NCBI GenBank assembly: GCA_051954695.1
Contig: JBQCHL010000018.1
Span: forward strand, 432,014-496,013
Source: Terrimonas_A sp051954695
GTDB taxonomy: Bacteria; Bacteroidota; Bacteroidia; Chitinophagales; Chitinophagaceae
Reading direction: 5' to 3'
Length of the DNA stretch: 64,000 nt
Shown one piece after another: positions 36,901 through 44,950 of the stretch. The notes beneath the pieces are model-generated. The model was not told the origin of the DNA and did no database searches. It was given only the letters and a program-made list of their open reading frames with translations. The translations under genes were made by a program, and so were the position numbers. The first letter of the stretch is position 1; each line of letters opens with the position of its first letter.

Positions 36901-37120
36901 CACTTATGTTCGCCTGAAATCTGCACAGATCGGATACAGCATCCCTGAATCCTTAACACGCAGAATGGGTATAACCCGCCTCCGTGTGTTTGTAGAAGGC
37001 TCCAACATCTTTACTATTTCCGGTTTGCCTGCAGGTGTTGATCCTGAATCGCCCCGCGTGAATAATGGTTACTATCCGCAACAGAAGATATTTACAGGTG
37101 GAATAACCCTGACATTCTAA
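33920..37120 (+). CDS. susC: SusC/RagA-family TonB-linked outer membrane protein (PUL 1)
   Basis: 1066 residues. Signal region to about 33 ('YYVTAFAQQSV'), CarboxypepD_reg-like domain 34-115 ('VKGLVRDDAGKPLAGVTITV', 'VLVFTYVGMISQEVTV'), a SusC motif 'LNEVVVVGYGSQKRATLSGA', TonB plug to about 240 with 'DIDPNDVENISVLKDGASAA' and 'YGLQAAGGVIIVTTKKGSG', then a beta-barrel ending in 'KIFTGGITLTF'. It transports oligosaccharides across the outer membrane with SusD as lid. SusD begins shortly after the stop. The 11-mer TCTCAACCAAA just upstream is shared with the second susC. Confidence 0.96.
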   Translation: MLCFKSIINYAGFRRWLLVFALVTGYYVTAFAQQSVKGLVRDDAGKPLAGVTITVKGSDLSTISNSSGEYELNAADGNVLVFTYVGMISQEVTVKGRSLPAVVLKQDVASLNEVVVVGYGSQKRATLSGAVSTIKGADLLKAPATNISSLLGGRLPGISSVQESGEPGGDQAGLIIRGSRVGVTYIVDGVPRSINDIDPNDVENISVLKDGASAAVYGLQAAGGVIIVTTKKGSGSKPTINYTGTTGVSLNANFPQFMNGPQFAHYYNMADMMDKLANGTITSRDQYIPIFKKADVDMMLNGDPTDGWDNVDYIDKVFGTGRNTRHSLSLQGSKDNVKYFTSIGMQDQSGNIDNFNFKRYNLRANVSAQVAKNITFDIGVAGAVTDKQTPGYAAGGTDANGYLGEQGWFSIGKQTIAMHPYLPVKYDGLYTGVPPRNNAAIPNSPLAAIYESGYKKTNGIDIQTNLGLTYSIPWVQGLKLRAYGAYDAWTTRNKNLDIFFYMNAVRLPDGTNTHQFVKMLDAKGVTYNSLGEGQTNSQQLVSQTSLSFERKFGQHAVDALVLSEVRDYKSNSLSAYARNVMFPELPELGLSTPANSPIGGWSDRSRSIGYVFRAKYDFANKYIAEVTGRYDGSYKFSGNVEGKRWGFFPSASLAWRLSEERFMENVSFLDDLKVRASVGLLGNDNVSAFSYLSTYSFGSQLPLNGGLNNSMYTSVIANPNLSWEKTLSYNAGFDASLWKGKLTAEFDVFYTYTYDILMSMSSGYPPSMGGYYFTYENFGKTDSKGFELLLKHQNTVKLGGKVLRYSVAPNVSYATAKWLRYNDSPNAPEMQKVSGKKTGVISGWVADGLFRSEKEIDESAWYGSRPNLGDIKYKDLNGDGKIDYQDRGLIGRPNRPELMYGLNLGASWNGFDINAQFTGGALFDVSLTGTYYNGYDDNTIWTQTFKEGANSPLFLVENAYSIDNPNGTFPRITLSSTTHGGDNGLASTFWFRNGTYVRLKSAQIGYSIPESLTRRMGITRLRVFVEGSNIFTISGLPAGVDPESPRVNNGYYPQQKIFTGGITLTF

Positions 37121-37176
37121 AATTGAGTAACAATAATCCAGATCATTTAAAAACGATCCGGAGGGAATTTCTCCTG

Positions 37177-38832
37177 ATGGATGTAAAACGAAAACGGATG
37201 AAAAAACTTATTATAAATACAATGGTGTTAGGGCTTCTGCTGGGAGTATCTTCCTGCAAGAAGTATTTGGATCTCGCACCTACAAGCGCTGCATCAGACA
37301 AGCTTGTTTGGAGCAGGGTTGATTATGCTGAATTAGCAGTGAACAATTTTTATCACGACCTCAATTATTTTGGAAGTTTCAGTTCCGGGCAATCCGATGC
37401 CGGCATGACAGAAGGCTTTACTGACATGCTGAAGTATTCTTCCATGACGTACAATGCCCTCATGTATATTCCGAATGAACTGGCGTATGGCGGCCCTGTT
37501 CTGACGGCCAATTATGTATCGGTTTACCTCGGAAGCTGGTCAACTGTGTATGATAAGATCCGCCGCGTGAATGAGGCATTAAGCAATCTTAAAAAATATG
37601 GCACAACATTGTCAGCAGATGATGCTACACGTCTTGAAGCTGAGATACGTTTTTTCAGAGCGTTCCTTTATTTCGATCTGTTGAAGCGCTACAAAGAAGT
37701 AATTATCTATGATGAAGACATGAGCAAGATATCCAAACAGACTCCCTTAAGTACGGAAGCTGCAGGATGGGATTTTGTGGAGAAGGACCTGCTTTTTGCC
37801 GGTCAGCATCTGCCTGTTTCCACAAACGCACAGGGGCGTTTAACCTCAGGTGCAGCGTATGGATTTATGTCTCGTGCAATGCTGTATGCCAAACGCTGGC
37901 CATCTGCACAAACAGCAGCCGAAAAAGTGCTGGCTATGAATTATACGCTTGCCACTAATTATGCTGATGCTTTTAAGGGCGGGAACAGCGAAGCTATTAT
38001 CCAGTATAGCTATGATAAGCGCGTGTTCACACACAGCTTTGATTTTTACTATGCACCCGGCGGTGATAAAGAAGGAAGCGGAGCATATGGCACACCACCA
38101 CAGGAAATGGTGGAATCTTATGAGTTGGCTAATACCGGTGGCTTCCCTGACTGGTCTGAATGGCATACGACCAGCGGCACTACTGAAACACCCCCTTACG
38201 CACAATTGGAGCCGCGCTTCCAGGCATCTGTATTATATAATGGTGCAAGTTGGAAAGGCAGGACCATTGAAGCTTTTGTAAATGGGAAAGATGGCTACGC
38301 CAATTGGAAAACGGATGCAGTTCCCGCTGGAAGAACCGTTACAGGTTACTTCCTGCGCAAGCTGCTGGATGAAAACCTGAACCTTAGCACTGATAATTCC
38401 ACACAACCCTGGATTGCACTTCGTTTGGGAGAAGTGCTGTTGAACTATGCAGAAGCTTGTTATAAGAACGGAGCTCCTGGTTTGGCTAATGATGCCATCA
38501 GGAAGATAAGAGGTCGCGTAGGCTTGCCTTATGCGGATAAGTCAGGCGAAGATCTGATGGCGCAGATCAGGCAGGAGCGTAAAGTGGAACTGGCTTATGA
38601 AGGACAGTATTACTGGGATATGAGGAGATGGGGACTGGCACAGACTGCATTTACCGGTACAAGGGTGCACGGTCTGAAAATTGAAAAGAATGGAAGCGGA
38701 CAATTTGTGTACACCTATGTGGACTGTGATAAGCAGGACCGCAATTTCCCTGCAAAAATGTACAGGGTACCTCTTCCTGTTTCAGAGATCACCAATAATA
38801 CTTCCGTTAGCCAATTTCCGGAATGGAATTAA
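37177..38832 (+). CDS. susD: SusD/RagB-family surface lipoprotein (PUL 1)
   Basis: 551 residues from the ATG at 37177, chosen because GGAGGG lies 11 bases before it; an ATG at 37198 (MKKLIIN) is the alternative and a TTG at 37123 is unlikely. Lipobox 'LLLGVSSCKKYLDLAPTS'. TPR-type SusD helices ('ATRLEAEIRFFRAFLYFDLL', 'LRLGEVLLNYAEACYKNGA', 'IRQERKVELAYEGQYYWDMR RWG' with the usual family ending). It sits on top of SusC and captures glycan at the cell surface. Confidence 0.95.
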   Translation: MDVKRKRMKKLIINTMVLGLLLGVSSCKKYLDLAPTSAASDKLVWSRVDYAELAVNNFYHDLNYFGSFSSGQSDAGMTEGFTDMLKYSSMTYNALMYIPNELAYGGPVLTANYVSVYLGSWSTVYDKIRRVNEALSNLKKYGTTLSADDATRLEAEIRFFRAFLYFDLLKRYKEVIIYDEDMSKISKQTPLSTEAAGWDFVEKDLLFAGQHLPVSTNAQGRLTSGAAYGFMSRAMLYAKRWPSAQTAAEKVLAMNYTLATNYADAFKGGNSEAIIQYSYDKRVFTHSFDFYYAPGGDKEGSGAYGTPPQEMVESYELANTGGFPDWSEWHTTSGTTETPPYAQLEPRFQASVLYNGASWKGRTIEAFVNGKDGYANWKTDAVPAGRTVTGYFLRKLLDENLNLSTDNSTQPWIALRLGEVLLNYAEACYKNGAPGLANDAIRKIRGRVGLPYADKSGEDLMAQIRQERKVELAYEGQYYWDMRRWGLAQTAFTGTRVHGLKIEKNGSGQFVYTYVDCDKQDRNFPAKMYRVPLPVSEITNNTSVSQFPEWN

Positions 38833-38854
38833 CTCATTTGAATATAAATAAATC

Positions 38855-40528
38855 ATGAAAAAGAATTTATATCCACTACTCATTGCTGTTATTGCAGTGT
38901 TAGGGTCTTGCAAGAAGGCTGTTTTGGTACCCGATCCGGGAGCCAGTGCTGCTGTAAGCAGTATAACAGCCAAATTCACTTCTGGACCTAATAATGGCCA
39001 GGAAGTTATCCGCTATGCGATTCCTTCAGGTGCAGATGATAAAATAATCATTCCTGTGCCCTGGTTCTTTCCTGAATCAAGTAATGACGAAACAGATGTT
39101 TATATGCCGGAAATGAAGCTGGAAGCAGCGCTGGCAAATAATGCGACTATTTCACCGGCCCTGGGTATTGTTGACCTTAATAAAGAAAATGCCTATACGC
39201 TTACCGAAGCCGACGGCACTGTACGGCATATTACCATTACCGGAGTACGTACCAAGTCAAATAAATCAGCATTAACCTTTTTCTCTATTGAGGATTTGGG
39301 CGTAACAGGTCTGATTGATCAGAATACAAAAGCGATATCGCTGATAACTGTCGAGGACCTGTCGAATGTTGATGTTGACGTTACTGTATCTCCTCACGCC
39401 AGTGTGGTGGAATCATTAACAGGAATGAACCTGAACAACCCGACTTCTATTACAGTATTGGCGCATGATGGTGTTTCTAAAACAGTTTATCAGATCCAGA
39501 AAACAGCGCCTCCGAAAATCCCTTACGGTTTCAGGACTGGTTCCCAGAACCAAAGTTTTAATTTGAAACTGGATGATCTGGGCTATAGTAATAGTTCCAA
39601 GCCAAGCCTGGCAGCATCAGGCAATTTTGTTGCAGTTTCTTTGGGTGATGGCATGGCTCCCAAATACTACAACAGAAGCACCGGCAATTATGTTGGTATG
39701 ATGACTTTGGGCAGTGCTAAAGGAGACGGCTCCATTACAAGCGATGCAAAAGGTAATATCCTGTTTATCGATCAGACACCTGTAGGAGGAACAGTGAATA
39801 TATACAAGACGTCTTCTATGACTGCTGCTCCTGCGCCTTATATCACCTGGACCAATACTTCCGGATTCCCGGTAGGAAGCCGGTTATCTGTTAATGGAGA
39901 CCTGAATGGTAAAGCAGTAATTATAGCCTCTTGCCAGGGGACCAGCTTGTCCGGTTCAAAATCATTTGTCCGCTGGACGGTTACTGCTGGCGTAGCAGGT
40001 AATGCAGAAGTGGTGGAAGCAACAGGTATCCCTTATTGGGGCGAAGGTATTAACGGTGGCAAAATGTCTCCCCGGTCTAATGATGTAAACGATGGATCAT
40101 TTGTCAGCTTCTATGATGGTGGAAATGATAACCTGTATTACCTGGATAAGAACGGTTCAAAATCACTGACACTGGCAGCACAAACATCCGGCAATGCCTG
40201 GGGTATCAATAATAACCTTACTGATGCCAAAGAATTCAATAATGCACGGTATATGGTACTGTATTGCCCAAGCCATTTCCCATACTGGGGTCTCAATGCT
40301 GAATTGTACCTGTATGATGTATCCTCGATGGGTAATTTCTCCGGAAATGTAAACTCAACAAATGCGCTGGTGTTCTCTGCTAACTACGGAGAGCGCGGGA
40401 CTAATATAGCCGCTTCCGGTGATGTGCTGATCGCGCCAACTGCCGACGGGTACAAAATGCAGGTGTTTACCATTGACTTTAGCGTAGGCAATTTTGCCTG
40501 CTATGAGTTCGATTGTGTAGACAGGTAA
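38855..40528 (+). CDS. SusE/F-position surface lipoprotein (DUF5018/DUF4623-like)
   Basis: 557 residues. Lipoprotein signal 'LLIAVIAVLGSCKKAVLVPD'. Two immunoglobulin-like N-terminal domains about 30-210 ('ITAKFTSGPNNGQEVIRYAI', 'TVEDLSNVDVDVTVSP'), then a beta-propeller-like C-terminal half ('SKPSLAASGNFVAVSLGDG', 'GSITSDAKGNILFIDQTP'). This layout fits the surface glycan-binding proteins encoded directly after susD. Substrate binding is inferred from position. A strong RNA hairpin follows the stop. Confidence 0.82.
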   Translation: MKKNLYPLLIAVIAVLGSCKKAVLVPDPGASAAVSSITAKFTSGPNNGQEVIRYAIPSGADDKIIIPVPWFFPESSNDETDVYMPEMKLEAALANNATISPALGIVDLNKENAYTLTEADGTVRHITITGVRTKSNKSALTFFSIEDLGVTGLIDQNTKAISLITVEDLSNVDVDVTVSPHASVVESLTGMNLNNPTSITVLAHDGVSKTVYQIQKTAPPKIPYGFRTGSQNQSFNLKLDDLGYSNSSKPSLAASGNFVAVSLGDGMAPKYYNRSTGNYVGMMTLGSAKGDGSITSDAKGNILFIDQTPVGGTVNIYKTSSMTAAPAPYITWTNTSGFPVGSRLSVNGDLNGKAVIIASCQGTSLSGSKSFVRWTVTAGVAGNAEVVEATGIPYWGEGINGGKMSPRSNDVNDGSFVSFYDGGNDNLYYLDKNGSKSLTLAAQTSGNAWGINNNLTDAKEFNNARYMVLYCPSHFPYWGLNAELYLYDVSSMGNFSGNVNSTNALVFSANYGERGTNIAASGDVLIAPTADGYKMQVFTIDFSVGNFACYEFDCVDR

Positions 40529-40535
40529 TATATAA

Positions 40536-40580
40536 ATAGCAAGGCGGAGAGTTGCTGTTGAGCTATCTCCGCCTTGCTAT
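40536..40580 (+). terminator. Strong 15-bp hairpin inside the PUL transcript
   Basis: ATAGCAAGGCGGAGA (40536-40550) pairs perfectly with TCTCCGCCTTGCTAT (40566-40580) around a 15-base loop. No T-run follows, so it is a weak intrinsic terminator at best and could instead protect the upstream susCD mRNA after processing. It separates the surface capture genes from the enzyme genes. Confidence 0.6.
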
Positions 40581-40640
40581 CATCAATGTTGACAGCATTG
40601 AGTATGCAGTAAATTTCAACTAAAAGCAAACAATTTCTAT

Positions 40641-42029
40641 ATGAAGCGTAAACACTTTGCAGCCTGTCTGGCAGTACTTACACTGATGACAATATTGATG
40701 GCTGGCTGTAAAAAGCAGTCAAAGGACCCTGAGTGGATCTGGGATGGCGGCTCAGGCACAGATAAAAGTAAAAATCCAAGGATCGTATGGATTGATGCAT
40801 CTGCTAACTTCCCGGACTATGCCAATGATAAAGCAAGGATCCAACAGGATGTTAAACGCATGAAAGAGGCAGGGCTGACAGGTTTTGTAGTGGACGTTCG
40901 CCCTTCAATGGGTGATGTATTGTTTAAAAGCACACATGCTGAACAAGTACATAAACTGGATTATTGGAGCAGCACCGGCTATACTTTTTTTGAGCGCACT
41001 GCCACCTGGGATTATCTGCAGGCCTTTATTGATGCAGGCCATGCAGAAGGATTAAAGGTATACGCAGCTATCAACACGTTTGTAGCAGGTAATAACTATT
41101 CATACGGCTTAGGGCAACAGGGATTATTGTTCAGGGATGCTTCAAAAAAAGACTGGGCTACCACTTTGAATCTTAGCTCCGGCCTTACCAATGTTATGGA
41201 TGTTAATTCTACAACTGATCCGGACAATACCTATGGCACAAAGTTTCTCAATCCACATCATGATGGTGTGCAGCAATACCTGTTGAATATTATAGGTGAC
41301 CTGGCTGTATATAATGTTGATGGAATTATCCTGGACCGTTGCAGGTTCAACGATTTTAATACTGATTTCTCGCCTTTGGCCAAAACAAAATTTGAAACCT
41401 TCATTGGAGAAACGGTTCCCAATTTCCCCAACGACATAATTGTGCCGGGCACTCCCAGCTACCCGCTGTCTGCATCCATGCCAAAATACTTTAAGCAGTG
41501 GCTGGCATTCAGGGCAAAAACAACCCGTGACTTTATGGAGAAAGCGAGGGCCAAAGTGAAATCGGTGAACAACAAAATAGAATTCGGCGTGTATGTGGGA
41601 GGATGGTATTCTACTTATTATGATGTAGGTGTGAATTGGGCAAGTCCCGATTATAATACCGCACAGTTCTATCCATCCTGGGCAAGTGCAGATTATAAAA
41701 ATTATGGTTATGCCGACCTGATGGATATTACAATGATTGGTGCTTATGCAGGAACAAACAGCATTTATGGAAGCAATGAATGGACGGTTGAAGGCTTCTG
41801 TAAAAGAGCAAAATCAATGATTGGCAATAAAGGTATCGTTATAGGCGGCCCGGATGTAGGAAATGGTGCCGGCTGGGGCGACGGAGGAAAACAAACAGAA
41901 GTTGGTCAAACCGTGGATGCAGCAATGGGTGCTTGCGACGGCTATTTTGTTTTCGATTTGGTTCATATTAAAAAGTACGACTATTGGAACGCATTAAAGA
42001 AGGGCATAGATACCTGGCTGGCAAAATGA
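40641..42029 (+). CDS. GHL10-like (family 10 glycosylhydrolase-like) lipoprotein
   Basis: 462 residues. Lipoprotein signal 'LTLMTILMAGCKKQSKDPEW'. TIM-barrel features: 'NPRIVWIDASANFPDYAND', 'RMKEAGLTGFVVDVRPSMGD', 'AFIDAGHAEGLKVYAAINTF', 'VDGIILDRCRFNDFNTDF', 'FLNPHHDGVQQYLLNIIGDL', and 'KIEFGVYVGGWY'. These match the glycosyl-hydrolase-like GHL10/DUF187-type family, in which Asp at the barrel strand ends is a possible catalytic acid ('DGIILDR'). It is the best candidate depolymerase of this PUL, anchored at the envelope. Its stop overlaps the next start (ATGA). Confidence 0.75.
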   Translation: MKRKHFAACLAVLTLMTILMAGCKKQSKDPEWIWDGGSGTDKSKNPRIVWIDASANFPDYANDKARIQQDVKRMKEAGLTGFVVDVRPSMGDVLFKSTHAEQVHKLDYWSSTGYTFFERTATWDYLQAFIDAGHAEGLKVYAAINTFVAGNNYSYGLGQQGLLFRDASKKDWATTLNLSSGLTNVMDVNSTTDPDNTYGTKFLNPHHDGVQQYLLNIIGDLAVYNVDGIILDRCRFNDFNTDFSPLAKTKFETFIGETVPNFPNDIIVPGTPSYPLSASMPKYFKQWLAFRAKTTRDFMEKARAKVKSVNNKIEFGVYVGGWYSTYYDVGVNWASPDYNTAQFYPSWASADYKNYGYADLMDITMIGAYAGTNSIYGSNEWTVEGFCKRAKSMIGNKGIVIGGPDVGNGAGWGDGGKQTEVGQTVDAAMGACDGYFVFDLVHIKKYDYWNALKKGIDTWLAK

Positions 42030-43477
42030 TCTGCGGTTATAGGTTTTCAGGAAGATGGTATCTTTTGTTGCTGCTGATGCTGGTCATGCCTGTATTGACA
42101 GTAGCACAGCAGCGTGTTGCAGGACGGGTAGTTTGTGAAGGAAAGGGTGTAAAAGATGTGGTAGTGAGTTGTGGCGCAGCTACTGTTCGTACCGATGTCC
42201 GGGGAAGATATGTGCTTTATCCTGATGCTGCTGAAAAGTTTGTTCAGATCTCGGTCCCTTCTGGCTATAAGGTCCATTGTGATACAACGATCCCGCGGTT
42301 CTATAAAAAAATAACGACTGCTGGAAATACGTATGACTTTATATTGAGCCGTAATCATGTTGATGATCACAAGCATGTTTTCTTTGCACAGGCAGATGTG
42401 CAGGTTACAAGCCAGGAAGATCTGGCTACCTATCGTAAGGAAGTGGTAAGTGATATGATAGCGCACCTGGACAATTACCGGGGGCAGGATGTGTTTGGAA
42501 TAGATTTGGGCGATATGGTAGGAGATACTCCGAGCCTGTTTCCTGATTATATTCATTCAATGGCACCGTTAAATATACCATTCTACAGGGCGATCGGTAA
42601 TCATGATATGGCTTATTGGGGCCGTAGTTTTGAAACATCAGAAAGAACATTTAATGACTATTTTGGCCCAACGCTTTTTTCTTTCAATAAAGGGAAAGCG
42701 CATTATATAGTGCTGAACAATAATTTTTATGTTGGCCGCGATTATTTTTACATGGGCTATGTTGATGAGAGAACGTTCCGCTGGTTGCAGCAGGACCTGT
42801 CTTATGTGCCAAAAGGTTCGGTCGTCTTTGTTATGATGCATATTCCCACACAATTGCAAAAGGCCCAGCAGCCTTTTGTTTATGACTATTCAACGATCGC
42901 CGATCAAACCGTAAATGCAGCGGCTTTGCATAAAATGCTGGAAGGATATAATACACACATTATTTCCGGCCACATGCACTATAACTTAAACGTAGTATAC
43001 AACGATGCTTTGTATGAACATAATACGGCAGCGGCATGTGCCACATGGTGGCAGGCTCCGGTATGTTTAGACGGCACACCTCGCGGTTATGCAGTATATG
43101 AGGTGGAAGGCAATTCTGTAAGATGGCATTATAAAAGTGCAGGCTTTGATCAATCGCACCAGTTCCGTTCATATTATCAGCAAAACAAGGACACTCTCCA
43201 GGTAATAGCCAATGTATGGAACTATGATGAGAAATGGAAAGTTGAATGGCTGGAGAATGGAAAGCTGATGGGCGCAATGAAGCCGTTCAGCGGTTTTGAC
43301 CCTTTGGCGTATGCGTATTGTTCTGATAAAGAAAAGATCAAATACGACTGGATCAGTCCTATAGAAACGGCACATTTATTTAAAGCCACGCTCAAAGATC
43401 CCGGAGCGCGGGTGCAGGTGAGGGTTACAGACCGGTTTGGTCGCGTATATTTAGAAGAAGTGAAAAAAGATAAATAA
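42026..43477 (+). CDS. Calcineurin-like phosphoesterase, secreted
   Basis: 483 residues from the ATG at 42026, which overlaps the previous stop by four bases (translational coupling); the frame is open 14 codons further up. Signal peptide ('WYLLLLLMLVMPVLTVAQQ'), N-terminal beta domain 'VAGRVVCEGKGVKDVVVSCG', then metallophosphatase motifs 'FFAQADVQV', 'DLGDMVGD', 'RAIGNHDMAYWG', 'FVMMHIP', 'HIISGHMHYN', and a C-terminal beta domain. The family binds two metals and cleaves phosphate esters. In a PUL this suggests a phosphorylated or phosphodiester-bearing glycan. Confidence 0.9.
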   Translation: MICGYRFSGRWYLLLLLMLVMPVLTVAQQRVAGRVVCEGKGVKDVVVSCGAATVRTDVRGRYVLYPDAAEKFVQISVPSGYKVHCDTTIPRFYKKITTAGNTYDFILSRNHVDDHKHVFFAQADVQVTSQEDLATYRKEVVSDMIAHLDNYRGQDVFGIDLGDMVGDTPSLFPDYIHSMAPLNIPFYRAIGNHDMAYWGRSFETSERTFNDYFGPTLFSFNKGKAHYIVLNNNFYVGRDYFYMGYVDERTFRWLQQDLSYVPKGSVVFVMMHIPTQLQKAQQPFVYDYSTIADQTVNAAALHKMLEGYNTHIISGHMHYNLNVVYNDALYEHNTAAACATWWQAPVCLDGTPRGYAVYEVEGNSVRWHYKSAGFDQSHQFRSYYQQNKDTLQVIANVWNYDEKWKVEWLENGKLMGAMKPFSGFDPLAYAYCSDKEKIKYDWISPIETAHLFKATLKDPGARVQVRVTDRFGRVYLEEVKKDK

Positions 43478-43478
43478 A

Positions 43479-44918
43479 ATGAACAGGACCATTACAAGCA
43501 CATTTTTGTTTTTAACAGGGTTGTTGTTAAGCGTCCCTGCTTTTTCAAAAGTGAAATTGCGTACTATTTGGGGCAATGATATGGTGCTGCAGCAAAACAG
43601 TGAGGTAGTCATCAGCGGCACTACAAGGAGCGCATCAACGGTGTATGTTACTGCTTCCTGGAATGCGGGAAAGCGTGAAGTGGTGTATGCCGACTGGGAA
43701 GGGAAATTTCAGATAAAGCTGACAACACCCAAAGGTTCTGAAAAGTATTATAGTATCTGTTTTGATGACGGCGAACCATTGTGTCTTAATAATATCCTTG
43801 TTGGTGATGTTTGGTTCTGTTCCGGCCAATCCAATATGGAGATGCCGGTAAAAGGATTCAGGGGGCAGCCGGTCACGGGTTCACTGGATGCTATTGCAAC
43901 GGCAAAGGCGGAACGAAGGATCCGTTTGTTCACTGTTAAGAATGCCTGGAGCACAAGGCCAAAACTTGATGGAGTAGAAGGGCAATGGACAGCCGCTGGC
44001 CCGGAAGCCGTTGCTGAATTCAGTGCCGCCGCTTATTTCTTCGCTGACAAACTGAACAAGGTAGTTGATGTTCCTATCGGTATCATCAATTGCTCCTGGA
44101 GTATGTCAAAGATAGAAGCCTGGATGAGCAAAGAAATGCTGGCAGGCTTTCCGAAAATAGAAATGCCTAATCCCAATCAAAAAGAGTTTGGTTGGACTGC
44201 AGGCACGCCCACTTTATTGTTCAATGCAATGGTGCAGCCCTGGAAGGGCTTCCCAATAAAAGGAATGTTGTGGTACCAGGGTGAGGCCAATACTCCGGCC
44301 CCGCAGTTATATAAAAAGCTATTCCCGGAAATGTTGAAGGGCTATCGTGGATTCTTTAACCAGGATAAAATGCCTTTCTATTTTGTGCAACTTGCTCCCT
44401 GGAAATCGGGGCATAAAGATTCGTTGGACTGGGCCTTATTCCGGCAGGTGCAACTGGAACTGTCACAAGAGCTGCAACATGTAGGCATGGTGCATACCGG
44501 TGATGTAGGCGACGAGATATTCATCCACCCGCCAGGAAAAAAAGCAGTGGGTGAGCGGCTTGCCTTATGGGCATTGGTTGATGCGTATGGGCTCAAAGGA
44601 TTTTTTCCTACAGGACCGGTGTTCCAGTCGGCAGTGGTGAAGGACAGCGCAATCGAAGTTACATTCAAATACGGCGAAGCTGGATTGAATCCTGAGAATG
44701 CCGGTATAGAAGGTTTTGAAATAGCAGGCAGCGATGGGCATTTTCTGCCGGCACAGGCAGTTATTATTAATGCAACATCCGTGGTGAAAGTGTGGAATGC
44801 TGATGTTCCGGCACCAATACAGGTGCGCTATTGCTTCAGGAATTACAAAACGGGTAACCTGGTCAGCAATTTTGGATTGCCTGCTGCACCATTTACGTAT
44901 AGCCTTAAGAATAATTAA
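43479..44918 (+). CDS. Sialate O-acetylesterase family (SGNH) esterase
   Basis: 479 residues with signal peptide ending near 'LLLSVPAFSKVKLRTIWGND'. Block I with the catalytic serine S118: 'GDVWFCSGQSNMEMPVKG'; 'PIGIINCSWSMSKIEAWMS'; 'IKGMLWYQGEANTPAP'; and the D-x-x-H region 'GDVGDEIFIHPPGKKAVGER'. It removes O-acetyl or similar esters from carbohydrates in the periplasm; the sialate name is inherited from one member and does not prove a sialic-acid substrate. Starts one base after the previous stop. Confidence 0.9.
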   Translation: MNRTITSTFLFLTGLLLSVPAFSKVKLRTIWGNDMVLQQNSEVVISGTTRSASTVYVTASWNAGKREVVYADWEGKFQIKLTTPKGSEKYYSICFDDGEPLCLNNILVGDVWFCSGQSNMEMPVKGFRGQPVTGSLDAIATAKAERRIRLFTVKNAWSTRPKLDGVEGQWTAAGPEAVAEFSAAAYFFADKLNKVVDVPIGIINCSWSMSKIEAWMSKEMLAGFPKIEMPNPNQKEFGWTAGTPTLLFNAMVQPWKGFPIKGMLWYQGEANTPAPQLYKKLFPEMLKGYRGFFNQDKMPFYFVQLAPWKSGHKDSLDWALFRQVQLELSQELQHVGMVHTGDVGDEIFIHPPGKKAVGERLALWALVDAYGLKGFFPTGPVFQSAVVKDSAIEVTFKYGEAGLNPENAGIEGFEIAGSDGHFLPAQAVIINATSVVKVWNADVPAPIQVRYCFRNYKTGNLVSNFGLPAAPFTYSLKNN

Positions 44919-44950
44919 CCGGGTATAAAAAAGACACAGTCAGCGTGGAA

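Noticed and set aside
42047..42556. 169-codon open frame on the minus strand
   Set aside because: Antisense to the metallophosphoesterase with all its metal motifs; shadow frame.
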